From JACRAR01 sp041665185 (GTDB lineage Bacteria > Pseudomonadota > Gammaproteobacteria > Burkholderiales > Rhodocyclaceae), in contig JBAYJH010000173.1 of NCBI GenBank assembly GCA_041665185.1, positions 1-10,270 of the forward strand: a DNA stretch of 10,270 nucleotides, read 5' to 3'. The notes beneath the pieces are model-generated. The model saw nothing but the letters and a program-made list of their open reading frames with translations, searched no databases and was not told where the DNA came from. The position numbers and the translations under genes are program-made. Below are positions 1 to 6,069 of this stretch, piece by piece (position 1 is the stretch's first letter; every line of letters begins with the position of its first letter).

Positions 1-324
1 CGTTACGCCGACGCCGCGCAGCTGCATGGTTTCGAGAGCGGCCGTCCGGCGCGGTGCGCCGGTATCGTCACCGGTCGCCAGCGTCCCGGCACCGCCGCCG
101 GCACCTTGTTCGTCACGCTCGAAGACGAGACCGGGCTGGCCAATATCATCGTCCATCCCCGGCTTGCCGAACGCCAGCGCCGTGAACTGCTCGGGGCGCG
201 CCTGTTGGGCGTGCTCGGGGTGCTGCAAAGGGAAGGCGAGGTGGTGCACCTGATCGCCCGGCGGCTGGTGGATCACAGCGAACTGCTCGGGCAACTGGCG
301 ACGCGCAGCCGGGATTTTCGTTAG
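1..324 (+). CDS. dnaE2: DnaE2/ImuC error-prone DNA polymerase III alpha subunit, C-terminal part only
   Basis: Frame 1 is open from the first base to a TAG at 322-324, giving 107 residues of a protein that starts outside the window. The segment RQRPGTAAGTLFVTLEDETG, followed by LANIIVHPRLAERQR, is the OB-fold domain near the end of C-family polymerases. The last residues, SRDFR, are typical of the DnaE2 (ImuC) branch rather than replicative DnaE1. DnaE2 proteins carry out SOS-induced translesion synthesis, usually with ImuA and ImuB encoded just upstream; that cassette would lie to the left and cannot be seen. The catalytic PHP and polymerase domains are also outside. The next gene, nadK, is on the same strand 72 bases later. 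The family call rests on the OB-fold and the tail, so a divergent DnaE1 is the main but less likely alternative. Confidence 0.85.
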   Translation, partial: RYADAAQLHGFESGRPARCAGIVTGRQRPGTAAGTLFVTLEDETGLANIIVHPRLAERQRRELLGARLLGVLGVLQREGEVVHLIARRLVDHSELLGQLATRSRDFR

Positions 325-396
325 GGGCCAACACGCCGTGCATCGAGGGCAACGGTGTGGTTTAATTCCGGCTCCAATTCGAGGAACCCGCGTGGC

Positions 397-1275
397 ATGA
401 AGCAGGAATTCGGCACCATCGCCCTGATCGGAAAATATCAGAGTCCGGAAATCGCCGGTTCGCTGCAATTGCTGGTCGACTTCCTGCGGCAGCAGGGGCG
501 GTGCCTCCTGGTCGAGGAAGGCACCTCGGTGTCGGTCGGCAGCTACGGCTGCGAAGTGGCGTCTTATGAGGCCATCGGCGCCTGCGCCGACCTGGCGATC
601 GTCCTGGGCGGCGACGGCACCATGCTGAATGCCGCGCGCCAATTGGCGCTCCACAATGTGCCGCTGGTCGGGGTGAACCAGGGGCAATTGGGATTCATGA
701 CCGACATCGCCATAGACAGCATGCTCGCCGGAATTACCGCGCTGTTGGCCGGCAAGTTCTCCCGCGAACAGCGTTTCCTGCTCGACGCGGAGGTGCTGAG
801 GGATGGGCGGCGGATGTTCCAGACCCTGGCCCTGAACGATGTCGTCGTCAATAAGGGCGACATCGGGCGGATGATCGAAATGGAAGTCAAGGTCGATGGC
901 GAGTTCATCTATGTGCTGCGCGCCGATGGCATGATCGTCGCCACGCCGACCGGCTCCACCGCCTATGCGCTCTCCGCCAACGGCCCGATCCTGCACCCGG
1001 CCGTGCCCGGTATCGCGCTGGTGCCGCTCTGTCCGCACGCGCTGTCCAATCGCCCGATCACCATCTGCGACCAGAGCCGCATCGAGATCGTGCTGATGCC
1101 CAACCATGACGCCCGCATCCACTTCGACGGCCAGACGCATTTCGAAGCCCGTGCCGGCGATTGCGTGCGCATCGTCCGCGCCAGCCATTCCATCACCCTG
1201 CTGCATCCTCCCGGCTACAGTTATCTCGCGATGTTGCGCGAAAAGCTGCACTGGAGCGCCATCCCTCGCCACTGA
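397..1275 (+). CDS. nadK: NAD kinase (ATP-NAD kinase)
   Basis: This 292-residue protein phosphorylates NAD+ to NADP+ in the cytoplasm and is the only route to NADP(H) in most bacteria. Its length matches the proteobacterial family. The diagnostic GGDGT motif is at residues 71-75 in an IVLGGDGTMLNAAR context. The second conserved block, TPTGSTAYALSANGPI, is at 183-198, and the NDVV element is at 147-150. I chose ATG 397 because MKQEFGTIALIGK matches the family N-terminus and an AGGAA stretch lies about 10 bases upstream. A GTG at 355 would add 14 residues with no family resemblance. The C-terminus, KLHWSAIPRH, runs a few residues past the usual KLHW ending and terminates inside a 12-bp tandem repeat. 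recN follows after 49 bases on the same strand, a common pairing in proteobacteria. Confidence 0.96.
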   Translation: MKQEFGTIALIGKYQSPEIAGSLQLLVDFLRQQGRCLLVEEGTSVSVGSYGCEVASYEAIGACADLAIVLGGDGTMLNAARQLALHNVPLVGVNQGQLGFMTDIAIDSMLAGITALLAGKFSREQRFLLDAEVLRDGRRMFQTLALNDVVVNKGDIGRMIEMEVKVDGEFIYVLRADGMIVATPTGSTAYALSANGPILHPAVPGIALVPLCPHALSNRPITICDQSRIEIVLMPNHDARIHFDGQTHFEARAGDCVRIVRASHSITLLHPPGYSYLAMLREKLHWSAIPRH

Positions 1276-1312
1276 GCTCGCCACTGAGCACGACACTAAG
1301 CGCGCCACTCGT
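1265..1312 (+). repeat. 12-bp tandem repeat across the nadK stop codon
   Basis: CTCGCCACTGAG occurs twice in perfect tandem (1265-1276 and 1277-1288). Two degenerate copies follow: CACGACACTAAG (1289-1300) and CGCGCCACTCGT (1301-1312). The unit is four codons long, so the nadK stop TGA (1273-1275) is repeated in frame as TGA (1285-1287) and TAA (1297-1299). The repeat fills most of the nadK-recN gap. It looks like local slippage duplication; no function is implied. Confidence 0.8.
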
Positions 1313-1324
1313 CCGCCATCGCCC

Positions 1325-2992
1325 ATGCTACGCCGCCTGTATATTCGCGACTTCGTCATCGTTGACCGGCTCGAACTGGATTTCGCCAAGGGTTTCGGCA
1401 CGTTGACCGGCGAGACCGGCGCCGGCAAGTCCATCCTCGTCGATGCCCTGTCACTGGCGCTCGGCGAGCGCGCCGACGCCGGGGTGGTGCGCAGCGGCTG
1501 CGAGCGCGCAGAAGTCGGCGCCGAATTCGATGTTCCCGCCGGCGGTCCGCTGGCCGGCTGGCTGCGCGACAATGATTTCAACTTCGATGCCGAGGCCGGG
1601 GCCATGTGTCTGTTGCGGCGCGTGGTCGACAGCGGCGGCCGCTCGCGTGCCTACGTGAACGGTGCGCCGGCCACCCTGGCGCAATTGCGCGCGGCTGCCG
1701 AGTTTCTCGCCGACATCCACGGCCAGCATGCCCATCACTCGCTGTTGCGCGCCGAATCCCAGCGCGGTTTGCTCGATGCTCACGCCGGCCTGACGCCGCT
1801 GGCGCGCGAAGTGGCGGAGAACTACCGCGCCTGGCAGAAGCTGCGCCTGGCTTGCGAACACGCCGCCCGCGACGCCGCGGCGAGCGCGCGCGAGCGCGAG
1901 ACCCTGGAATGGCAGGTCAAGGAACTGCGGGCGCTGGCCTTCGAGCCGGCGGAATGGCTGGAGGACAACCAGGAGCAGCGGCGCCTGTCGCATGCGGCCA
2001 GCCTGATCGAAGGGACCGAGGCGGCGCTGGCCGCGCTCGACGAAGGCGAAATGGCGGTGGCGCCGCAACTCGAACAGATGCTGGCCCGCCTGGGCGGCCT
2101 GTCGGACTATGACGCCGAGCTCAGGGAACCGCTGGAGCTGCTGGCCAATGCGCAGATTCAATTGCAGGAGGCGGGCCACGCCTTGCGCCAATATCAGGGC
2201 AAGCTGGACCTGGAACCGCAGCGCCTAGCCGAACTGGAAAACCGTATGGCAGCCGTGTTGGCGCTGGCGCGCAAACACCACGTCACCCCTGAGGAATTGC
2301 CGCAGCAACTGGCGCAGCAGGCCGCGCGCCTCGAAGAATTGAGCCTGCTGGCCGACGCCGCGGCGCTGGCCGAGCATGAGGCCAGGGCGCACCAGGAGTA
2401 TGCCGACGCGGCGGCCAAATTGAGCAAGGGGCGGACCAAGACCGCTGCCGAATTGAGCAAGGCGGTCAGCGCCGCCATGCAGCAACTGGCGATGGCCGGC
2501 GGCCGTTTCGAGATCGCCCTGGAGAAGCTGGAGGAGGGCGCCGCCTACGGCCTGGAGAGCGTCGAGTTCCTGGTCTCGGCCAACGCCGGGCAGCCGCTGC
2601 GTCCGCTCGCCAAGGTGGCCTCCGGCGGCGAGCTGTCGCGCATCGGCCTGGCGATCCAGGTGATCGCCAGCCAGGCGACCCAGGTGCCGACGCTGATCTT
2701 CGACGAAGTCGATGTCGGCATCGGCGGCCGCGTCGCCGAGATCGTCGGGCGCATGCTGCACCAGCTTGGGCGGAGCCGCCAGGTGCTGTGCGTGACCCAT
2801 CTGCCGCAGGTGGCGGCATGCGCCGACTGGCAGTGGTCGGTCGCCAAGGAAGAGCGCGCCGGCGCGGCGCTGTCGCGCGTCACGCCGCTCGATCATGCCA
2901 CCCGCATCGACGAACTGGCGCGCATGCTGGGCGGGGTGAAGATCACCGAGACCACCCGCAAACACGCCGCGGAGATGCTAGGCGCGAAGTAG
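1325..2992 (+). CDS. recN: DNA repair protein RecN
   Basis: RecN is an SMC-like ATPase that acts early in recombinational repair of double-strand breaks and is SOS-induced in E. coli. The protein has 555 residues, a normal length. The Walker A motif GETGAGKS is at residues 29-36. The ABC signature SGGELSR is at 433-439 and Walker B LIFDEVD at 457-463, followed by the D-loop region VGIGGRVAEIVG. The middle, roughly residues 150-370, is rich in Ala, Glu, Leu and Gln and fits the family's short coiled-coil arms. ATG 1325 was chosen because MLRRLYIRDFVIVDRLELDF aligns with the known RecN start. The reading frame stays open further upstream within nadK, but those residues are not RecN-like. No good Shine-Dalgarno sequence precedes the start, so translation may be coupled to nadK or inefficient. 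Confidence 0.96.
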   Translation: MLRRLYIRDFVIVDRLELDFAKGFGTLTGETGAGKSILVDALSLALGERADAGVVRSGCERAEVGAEFDVPAGGPLAGWLRDNDFNFDAEAGAMCLLRRVVDSGGRSRAYVNGAPATLAQLRAAAEFLADIHGQHAHHSLLRAESQRGLLDAHAGLTPLAREVAENYRAWQKLRLACEHAARDAAASARERETLEWQVKELRALAFEPAEWLEDNQEQRRLSHAASLIEGTEAALAALDEGEMAVAPQLEQMLARLGGLSDYDAELREPLELLANAQIQLQEAGHALRQYQGKLDLEPQRLAELENRMAAVLALARKHHVTPEELPQQLAQQAARLEELSLLADAAALAEHEARAHQEYADAAAKLSKGRTKTAAELSKAVSAAMQQLAMAGGRFEIALEKLEEGAAYGLESVEFLVSANAGQPLRPLAKVASGGELSRIGLAIQVIASQATQVPTLIFDEVDVGIGGRVAEIVGRMLHQLGRSRQVLCVTHLPQVAACADWQWSVAKEERAGAALSRVTPLDHATRIDELARMLGGVKITETTRKHAAEMLGAK

Positions 2993-3005
2993 CCCGTTCG
3001 GCGCT

Positions 3006-3022
3006 GTTCCGGACGCCGGAAC
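3006..3022 (+). terminator. Possible recN terminator hairpin
   Basis: GTTCCGG (3006-3012) and CCGGAAC (3016-3022) form a perfect 7-bp stem with a 3-base loop, starting 14 bases after the recN stop. No T-run follows, so it is not a classic intrinsic terminator. It may act with Rho or only protect the 3' end. Confidence 0.35.
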
Positions 3023-3042
3023 GAGTACCTCGGAAAGCAAGG

Positions 3043-3065
3043 CCGGCGCTAAAACGCAGCGCCGG
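3043..3065 (-). terminator. Possible terminator hairpin of the fur-gdt1 unit
   Basis: CCGGCGCT (3043-3050) and AGCGCCGG (3058-3065) form a perfect 8-bp GC-rich stem with a 7-base loop. Read on the minus strand, the hairpin includes the gdt1 TAG stop (3049-3051) in its loop edge and is followed by CCTTGCTTTCC, a weak T-rich tract. Its position at the end of the unit supports a terminator role, but the short U-tract keeps confidence moderate. Confidence 0.45.
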
Positions 3066-3618
3066 GCGCGCCGCTCATGGTCAAAACCCCGGTGGCGATG
3101 AACACCAGCGCTGCGGCGATGCGAATGGCTTTCAGCGGCAGGCGTTTGGCGAGCGCCTCGCCGACCATCACCGCCGGCACGTTGGCGGCCATCATGCCCA
3201 GGGTGGTGCCCAACACGACCGCGGCCAGCGTGTCGAAGCGGGCCGCCAGGGCGATGGTGGCGAACTGCGTCTTGTCGCCCATTTCGGCGATGAAGAAGGC
3301 AATCACGGTGGTGACGAACGCCCCGGCGCGATGCAGCGTCGGATCGTCATCCAGCGAGTCGGGATGCAGGGTCCACAGCCCGAAACCGACGAAGGTCAGG
3401 CCGGTCAGCCAGGGTAGCCATTGCGGCGACACCAGGCCGGCCAGCCAGACGCCAAGGGAGCCGGCCAGGGCGTGGTTGGCAATGGTGGCGACGAAGATCC
3501 CGGCGATGATCGCACCCGGCTTCCTCAGCCGCGCGGCGAGGACGAACGACAGCAACTGAGTCTTGTCGCCGATTTCGGCCAACGCGACCAGGACGGTCGA
3601 GGTGAGGAATGCTTCCAT
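3049..3618 (-). CDS. GDT1/TMEM165 family (UPF0016) membrane protein, probable Mn2+ exporter
   Basis: This 189-residue integral inner-membrane protein shows the two-fold internal repeat of the UPF0016 family. Each half carries the signature E-x-G-D-K-T-Q: EIGDKTQ at residues 15-21 and EMGDKTQ at 112-118. These acidic motifs line the cation path in the family. About six hydrophobic segments are visible, with a hydrophilic stretch near 84-97 (HPDSLDDDP) between the halves. Characterised bacterial members such as Vibrio MneA export Mn2+, and eukaryotic ones handle Mn2+/Ca2+, so manganese efflux is the likely role here by inference. It lies 27 bases downstream of fur on the same strand and is probably cotranscribed, which suits metal homeostasis. 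ATG 3618 fits the family N-terminus (MEAFLTSTVLVALAEIGDK), although the upstream Shine-Dalgarno sequence is weak. I see no room for a manganese riboswitch in the 27-base gap. Confidence 0.9.
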   Translation of the reverse strand: MEAFLTSTVLVALAEIGDKTQLLSFVLAARLRKPGAIIAGIFVATIANHALAGSLGVWLAGLVSPQWLPWLTGLTFVGFGLWTLHPDSLDDDPTLHRAGAFVTTVIAFFIAEMGDKTQFATIALAARFDTLAAVVLGTTLGMMAANVPAVMVGEALAKRLPLKAIRIAAALVFIATGVLTMSGAPGAAF

Positions 3619-3645
3619 GGGGAGTGATACCGAAGGGTTGCTGGG

Positions 3646-4080
3646 TTACTTCTTGTTCGGGCAGCCGGGCTTGAGGCAATTGACATACAGATACAGGGCA
3701 TGATCGCTGACCTCGAAGCCATGCTCCTTGGCGACGATATTTTGCCGCTCCTCGATTTGCGGGTCGAAGAACTCCTCGACTTTGCCGCATTGCAGGCACA
3801 CCAGGTGGTCGTGGTGCGAGCCTTCGTTCAGTTCGAACACGGCCTTGCCCGAGTCGAAGTAATGTCGTTGCAGCAGACCGGCCTGCTCGAATTGCGTCAG
3901 CACCCGGTAGACGGTCGCCAGTCCGATGTCCATGTCTTCCGCGATCAGGTGCTTATAGACATCTTCCGCCGCCATGTGGCGCCCCTGGTTCGCTTCATTC
4001 TTGATGAACAGGTCGAGGATCTTCATGCGCGGCACCGTGGCTTTCAGGCCGCTGCTTTTCAGGTCGTAGGAGTGGTTCAT
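3646..4080 (-). CDS. fur: Ferric uptake regulator Fur
   Basis: Fur is a dimeric cytoplasmic repressor that binds DNA when loaded with Fe2+ and controls iron uptake and related genes. At 144 residues the length is normal. The N-terminal winged helix holds the recognition helix DIGLATVYRVLTQFEQAGL at residues 51-69. The metal-binding HHDH cluster is at 89-92, and the structural zinc pair C-x2-C at 95-98 (CLQC), with CLKPGC at 135-140 giving a second cysteine pair. These features favour Fur over Zur, Mur or PerR, although those paralogues share the fold. The start ATG at 4078-4080 gives the usual MNHSYDLKSSGLKATVPR beginning; no strong ribosome-binding site is visible. It faces bamE across a shared 114-bp promoter region, an arrangement widely conserved in beta- and gammaproteobacteria, and it precedes the gdt1 gene. 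Confidence 0.95.
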   Translation of the reverse strand: MNHSYDLKSSGLKATVPRMKILDLFIKNEANQGRHMAAEDVYKHLIAEDMDIGLATVYRVLTQFEQAGLLQRHYFDSGKAVFELNEGSHHDHLVCLQCGKVEEFFDPQIEERQNIVAKEHGFEVSDHALYLYVNCLKPGCPNKK

Positions 4081-4194
4081 GGCGCGGGGTTCGAGGTGGC
4101 GACAAGCGGCTTATGATATAGTTTTCGCATTCCGCTGGATATTGTTTGTAGGAATTCCCTGTTTGTATTGCTTTTTTATCCCCACGAGCCCGCC
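4081..4194. promoter_or_regulatory. Divergent promoter region between fur and bamE
   Basis: This 114-bp gap must hold the starts of both genes and is distinctly AT-richer than its surroundings from about 4110 to 4180. On the minus strand TATCAT (4118 to 4113) is a plausible -10 for fur, but no good -35 sits at the right spacing. On the plus strand TTGTTT (4143-4148), 17 bases before TATTGC (4166-4171), is a weak candidate for bamE; TATGAT at 4112-4117 is another -10-like hexamer. No convincing 19-bp Fur box was found by eye. Confidence 0.4.
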
Positions 4195-4632
4195 ATGAAG
4201 CGCATTTTGATCCTGGTTTTACCCTCGCTTGTCGCGCTTGCCGGCTGTTCCACCATGCCGGATGTCACTTCGCTGATGACTCCCTACCGCATCGATGTCC
4301 GGCAGGGAAATTTCGTCACGCCGGCGATGGTGGCCCAGCTGAAATCCGGCCAAACCCAGGACCAGGTGCGCTTCATCCTCGGCACACCGCTGTTGACGGA
4401 CCCGTTTCACGCCGACCGCTGGGATTATGTCTATCGTTTTCAGCCGGGCCGTGGTGAGGCGCAGCAGCGTCGCTTGGCGGTCTATTTTGTCGCTGGCAAG
4501 CTGACCCGCTTCGACGGCGATATCGTGGCCGAGGCCGCGCCCGCGCAGTCCACCGAACGCGTCGTCGAAATCGGCGCGCCCGGCGCTAGTTCCGCCGCTG
4601 GCGCGGCCAAGCACGAGCCGGCGAGGAATTGA
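4195..4632 (+). CDS. bamE: Outer membrane protein assembly factor BamE (SmpA/OmlA lipoprotein)
   Basis: BamE is a small lipoprotein of the BAM complex, which inserts beta-barrel proteins into the outer membrane; it stabilises the BamA-BamD interaction. The 145-residue precursor has a basic start (MKR), a hydrophobic signal segment and a lipobox LAGC with the lipidated cysteine at residue 18. The SmpA/OmlA core follows: RQGNFVTPAMVAQLKSGQT, then a VRFILGTPLLTDPFHADRWDYVY-type stretch that covers about residues 59-81. The C-terminal 35 or so residues are Ala-rich and low in complexity, making it longer than E. coli BamE. ATG 4195 is preferred to an upstream TTG at 4168, because only the ATG places the signal peptide at the N-terminus. 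dapB starts 3 bases after the stop, so the two are likely cotranscribed. Confidence 0.93.
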   Translation: MKRILILVLPSLVALAGCSTMPDVTSLMTPYRIDVRQGNFVTPAMVAQLKSGQTQDQVRFILGTPLLTDPFHADRWDYVYRFQPGRGEAQQRRLAVYFVAGKLTRFDGDIVAEAAPAQSTERVVEIGAPGASSAAGAAKHEPARN

Positions 4633-4635
4633 GCC

Positions 4636-5451
4636 ATGGCGGAAGGGCGGCAACTGCGCATCGCTATCGCCGGGGCGTCCGGCCGCATGGGCCGAACCCT
4701 GATCGAGGCGGTCGCCCAGGCTGAGGACACGGTTCTGGCCGCGGCGCTCGACCAACCCGGCAGCGCCCTGCTCGGCAAGGATGCCGGCGAACTGGTCGGC
4801 GCGCCATGCGGGGTGCGGATCGACGACGACATCGAGGCGGCCCTGGCGCGGGCCGATTGCCTGATCGATTTCACCCGTCCCGAGGGCACTTTACGGCATC
4901 TGGCGGCATGCCGGCGCCGCGGCGTGCATATGGTGATCGGCACCACCGGGTTCGACGCCGACGGCAAGCAGGCGATCGAAGCGGCAGCGCGGGACATTCC
5001 GGTTGTCTTCGCGCCCAACATGGCGGTCGGCGTCAATCTGGTATTTCGCCTGCTCGACGTGGCGGCACGCGCCTTGAGCGAAGGCTACGACGTCGAGGTC
5101 ATCGAAGCCCATCACCGCCACAAGGTCGACGCGCCATCGGGCACCGCCCTGCGCATGGGCGAAGTGGTCGCCGCGGCGCTCGGCCGCGATCTGGCGGAGT
5201 GCGCCGTCTATGGCCGCGAAGGCCACACCGGCGAGCGGCCGGCGACCCAGATCGGCTTTTCGACGGTGCGCGGCGGCGATATCGTCGGCGATCACACGGT
5301 GCTGTTCGCCGGCACCGGCGAGCGCATCGAGATTACCCACAAGGCGGCCAGCCGCATGCCCTATGCCATGGGCGCGCTGCGCGCGGCTCGCCATATGCGC
5401 GGCAGGGCCAGCGGCCTGTTCGACATGCAGGATGTGCTGGGCTTGCGCTGA
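4636..5451 (+). CDS. dapB: 4-hydroxy-tetrahydrodipicolinate reductase
   Basis: DapB reduces the dehydrated form of 4-hydroxy-tetrahydrodipicolinate with NAD(P)H in the diaminopimelate/lysine pathway, supplying cell-wall precursors. The 271-residue protein has the Rossmann nucleotide-binding motif GASGRMG at residues 13-19, GTTG at 102-105, and the catalytic signature EAHHRHKVDAPSGTA at 157-171. The catalytic pair H159 and K163 is intact and falls at the same numbers as in E. coli DapB. The ATG at 4636 has a GAGGAA Shine-Dalgarno sequence at about 4624-4629, inside the end of bamE, and begins 3 bases after the bamE stop, so coupling is likely. The domain order and length are complete, with no sign of damage. 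Confidence 0.96.
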   Translation: MAEGRQLRIAIAGASGRMGRTLIEAVAQAEDTVLAAALDQPGSALLGKDAGELVGAPCGVRIDDDIEAALARADCLIDFTRPEGTLRHLAACRRRGVHMVIGTTGFDADGKQAIEAAARDIPVVFAPNMAVGVNLVFRLLDVAARALSEGYDVEVIEAHHRHKVDAPSGTALRMGEVVAAALGRDLAECAVYGREGHTGERPATQIGFSTVRGGDIVGDHTVLFAGTGERIEITHKAASRMPYAMGALRAARHMRGRASGLFDMQDVLGLR

Positions 5452-5484
5452 TTTTGCGTTGATCTAACGCTGTAAGGACCGCTC

Positions 5485-5832
5485 TTGGCAACGCCCACTT
5501 ATGACGACGTTGTTGCCCTGTTCAAGAAAGGGGCGGTGGCCGAGGCCGAGGCGCAATTCACGGCGCTGCACGGTATCGCCGTCCAGCGGCAACGGGAAAT
5601 CTCGCAGCGCCGCCAGCGCGCTCACCCATCGGGCCGCGAGGCGGTAACGAAGGTGCAACCCCTATCGGACGGCATCGCCTATTACTGCGTCGACAACGGC
5701 AAGAGGCGCGGCCCGTTCTGCCGGCACTGCTACGACACGGCATCGACCTTGGAGAAGTTGCGGCCAGTCGACGGCGCAACTTACATCTGCGTTGCCTGCA
5801 AGACCGAATGCGCGAGAAACTTGTGCGGCTAG
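5485..5832 (+). CDS. Small putative zinc-ribbon protein of unknown function
   Basis: I do not recognise a named family for this 115-residue protein. The N-terminal half (residues 1-55) is charged and probably helical, with an Arg/Gln-rich stretch (QRQREISQRRQR) at 34-45. The C-terminal half reads YYCVDNGKRRGPFCRHCYD, then CVAC after about 20 residues. The pairs C79-x2-C82 and C102-x2-C105 form a classic four-cysteine zinc ribbon, with extra cysteines at 68, 109 and 114. The GPFCxxCYD...YxCxxC pattern resembles small zinc-ribbon proteins often found in phage and accessory DNA. Translation most likely starts at TTG 5485, because AAGGA (5474-5478) lies 6 bases upstream; no in-frame ATG would retain the N-terminus. 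It sits 33 bases after dapB on the same strand and ends before the carA promoter. Its role, perhaps nucleic-acid binding, is a guess. Confidence 0.75.
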   Translation: MATPTYDDVVALFKKGAVAEAEAQFTALHGIAVQRQREISQRRQRAHPSGREAVTKVQPLSDGIAYYCVDNGKRRGPFCRHCYDTASTLEKLRPVDGATYICVACKTECARNLCG

Positions 5833-5946
5833 AGTCCGTTCGTGGCGCCCAGATGCGAACGCAGGCGGCGTTTCTCTTGATGGGCCGGCGGCGGCGCACC
5901 GGCGTGACCCGCTTGCGCCTTCGTCGAGAACGGAAGAACGCCCGCC

Positions 5947-5976
5947 TTGCCTGTAACGACGCTTCGGCGCTATAAT
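5947..5976 (+). promoter_or_regulatory. Sigma70-type promoter of the carA operon
   Basis: A perfect -10 box TATAAT (5971-5976) is preceded, at an 18-base spacing, by TTGCCT (5947-5952), which matches the -35 consensus at four of six positions. Transcription would start near 5983, leaving a leader of about 87 bases before the carA start. This is the best promoter in the window. The rest of the 237-bp gap (5833-5946) holds nothing firm beyond a weak 5-bp hairpin at 5858-5872. Confidence 0.75.
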
Positions 5977-5988
5977 TCGCCTGATTGA

Positions 5989-6022
5989 CAAAGCGGGGTG
6001 GGCTGAGGCCCGCCCCGCTTTG
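5989..6022 (+). promoter_or_regulatory. Strong hairpin in the 5' leader of carA mRNA
   Basis: CAAAGCGGGGTGGGC (5989-6003) pairs with GCCCGCCCCGCTTTG (6008-6022) through 15 consecutive pairs, one of them a G-T wobble (5999 with 6012), around a TGAG loop. It begins only about 6 bases after the predicted transcription start. No T-run follows (CACATCTAAG), so it is not a standard intrinsic terminator. It could stabilise the mRNA 5' end, pause RNA polymerase, or take part in pyrimidine or arginine control of carAB; these roles are inferred. Confidence 0.6.
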
Positions 6023-6069
6023 CACATCTAAGCTGGAAATACCTCCAGCGCCGATTCAGGAGCCTCATC

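Noticed and set aside
1337..1352. CTGTATAT half-site resembling a LexA box inside the first codons of recN
   Set aside because: The second half does not match ACAG, and the bases encode the conserved LYIRDF residues of RecN, so coincidence is the simpler reading.
1451..2965. Two 246-codon minus-strand frames opposite recN
   Set aside because: RecN motifs are intact on the plus strand; the antisense proteins are low-complexity Gln/Arg/Ala-rich without domains.
4110..4136. Possible Fur box in the fur-bamE gap
   Set aside because: The AT-rich segment was compared by eye with the 19-bp Fur consensus in several registers and fewer than half the positions agreed.
5858..5879. Intrinsic terminator after the zinc-ribbon gene
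   Set aside because: The stem has only 5 bp plus a wobble, and the tail TCTCTT is a poor T-run; too weak to list as a feature.
5985..6069. Possible leader peptide beginning TTG ACA AAG in the carA leader
   Set aside because: It has no ribosome-binding site, starts within a few bases of the predicted transcription start, and its frame does not stop before carA but runs far into it, unlike an attenuator peptide.
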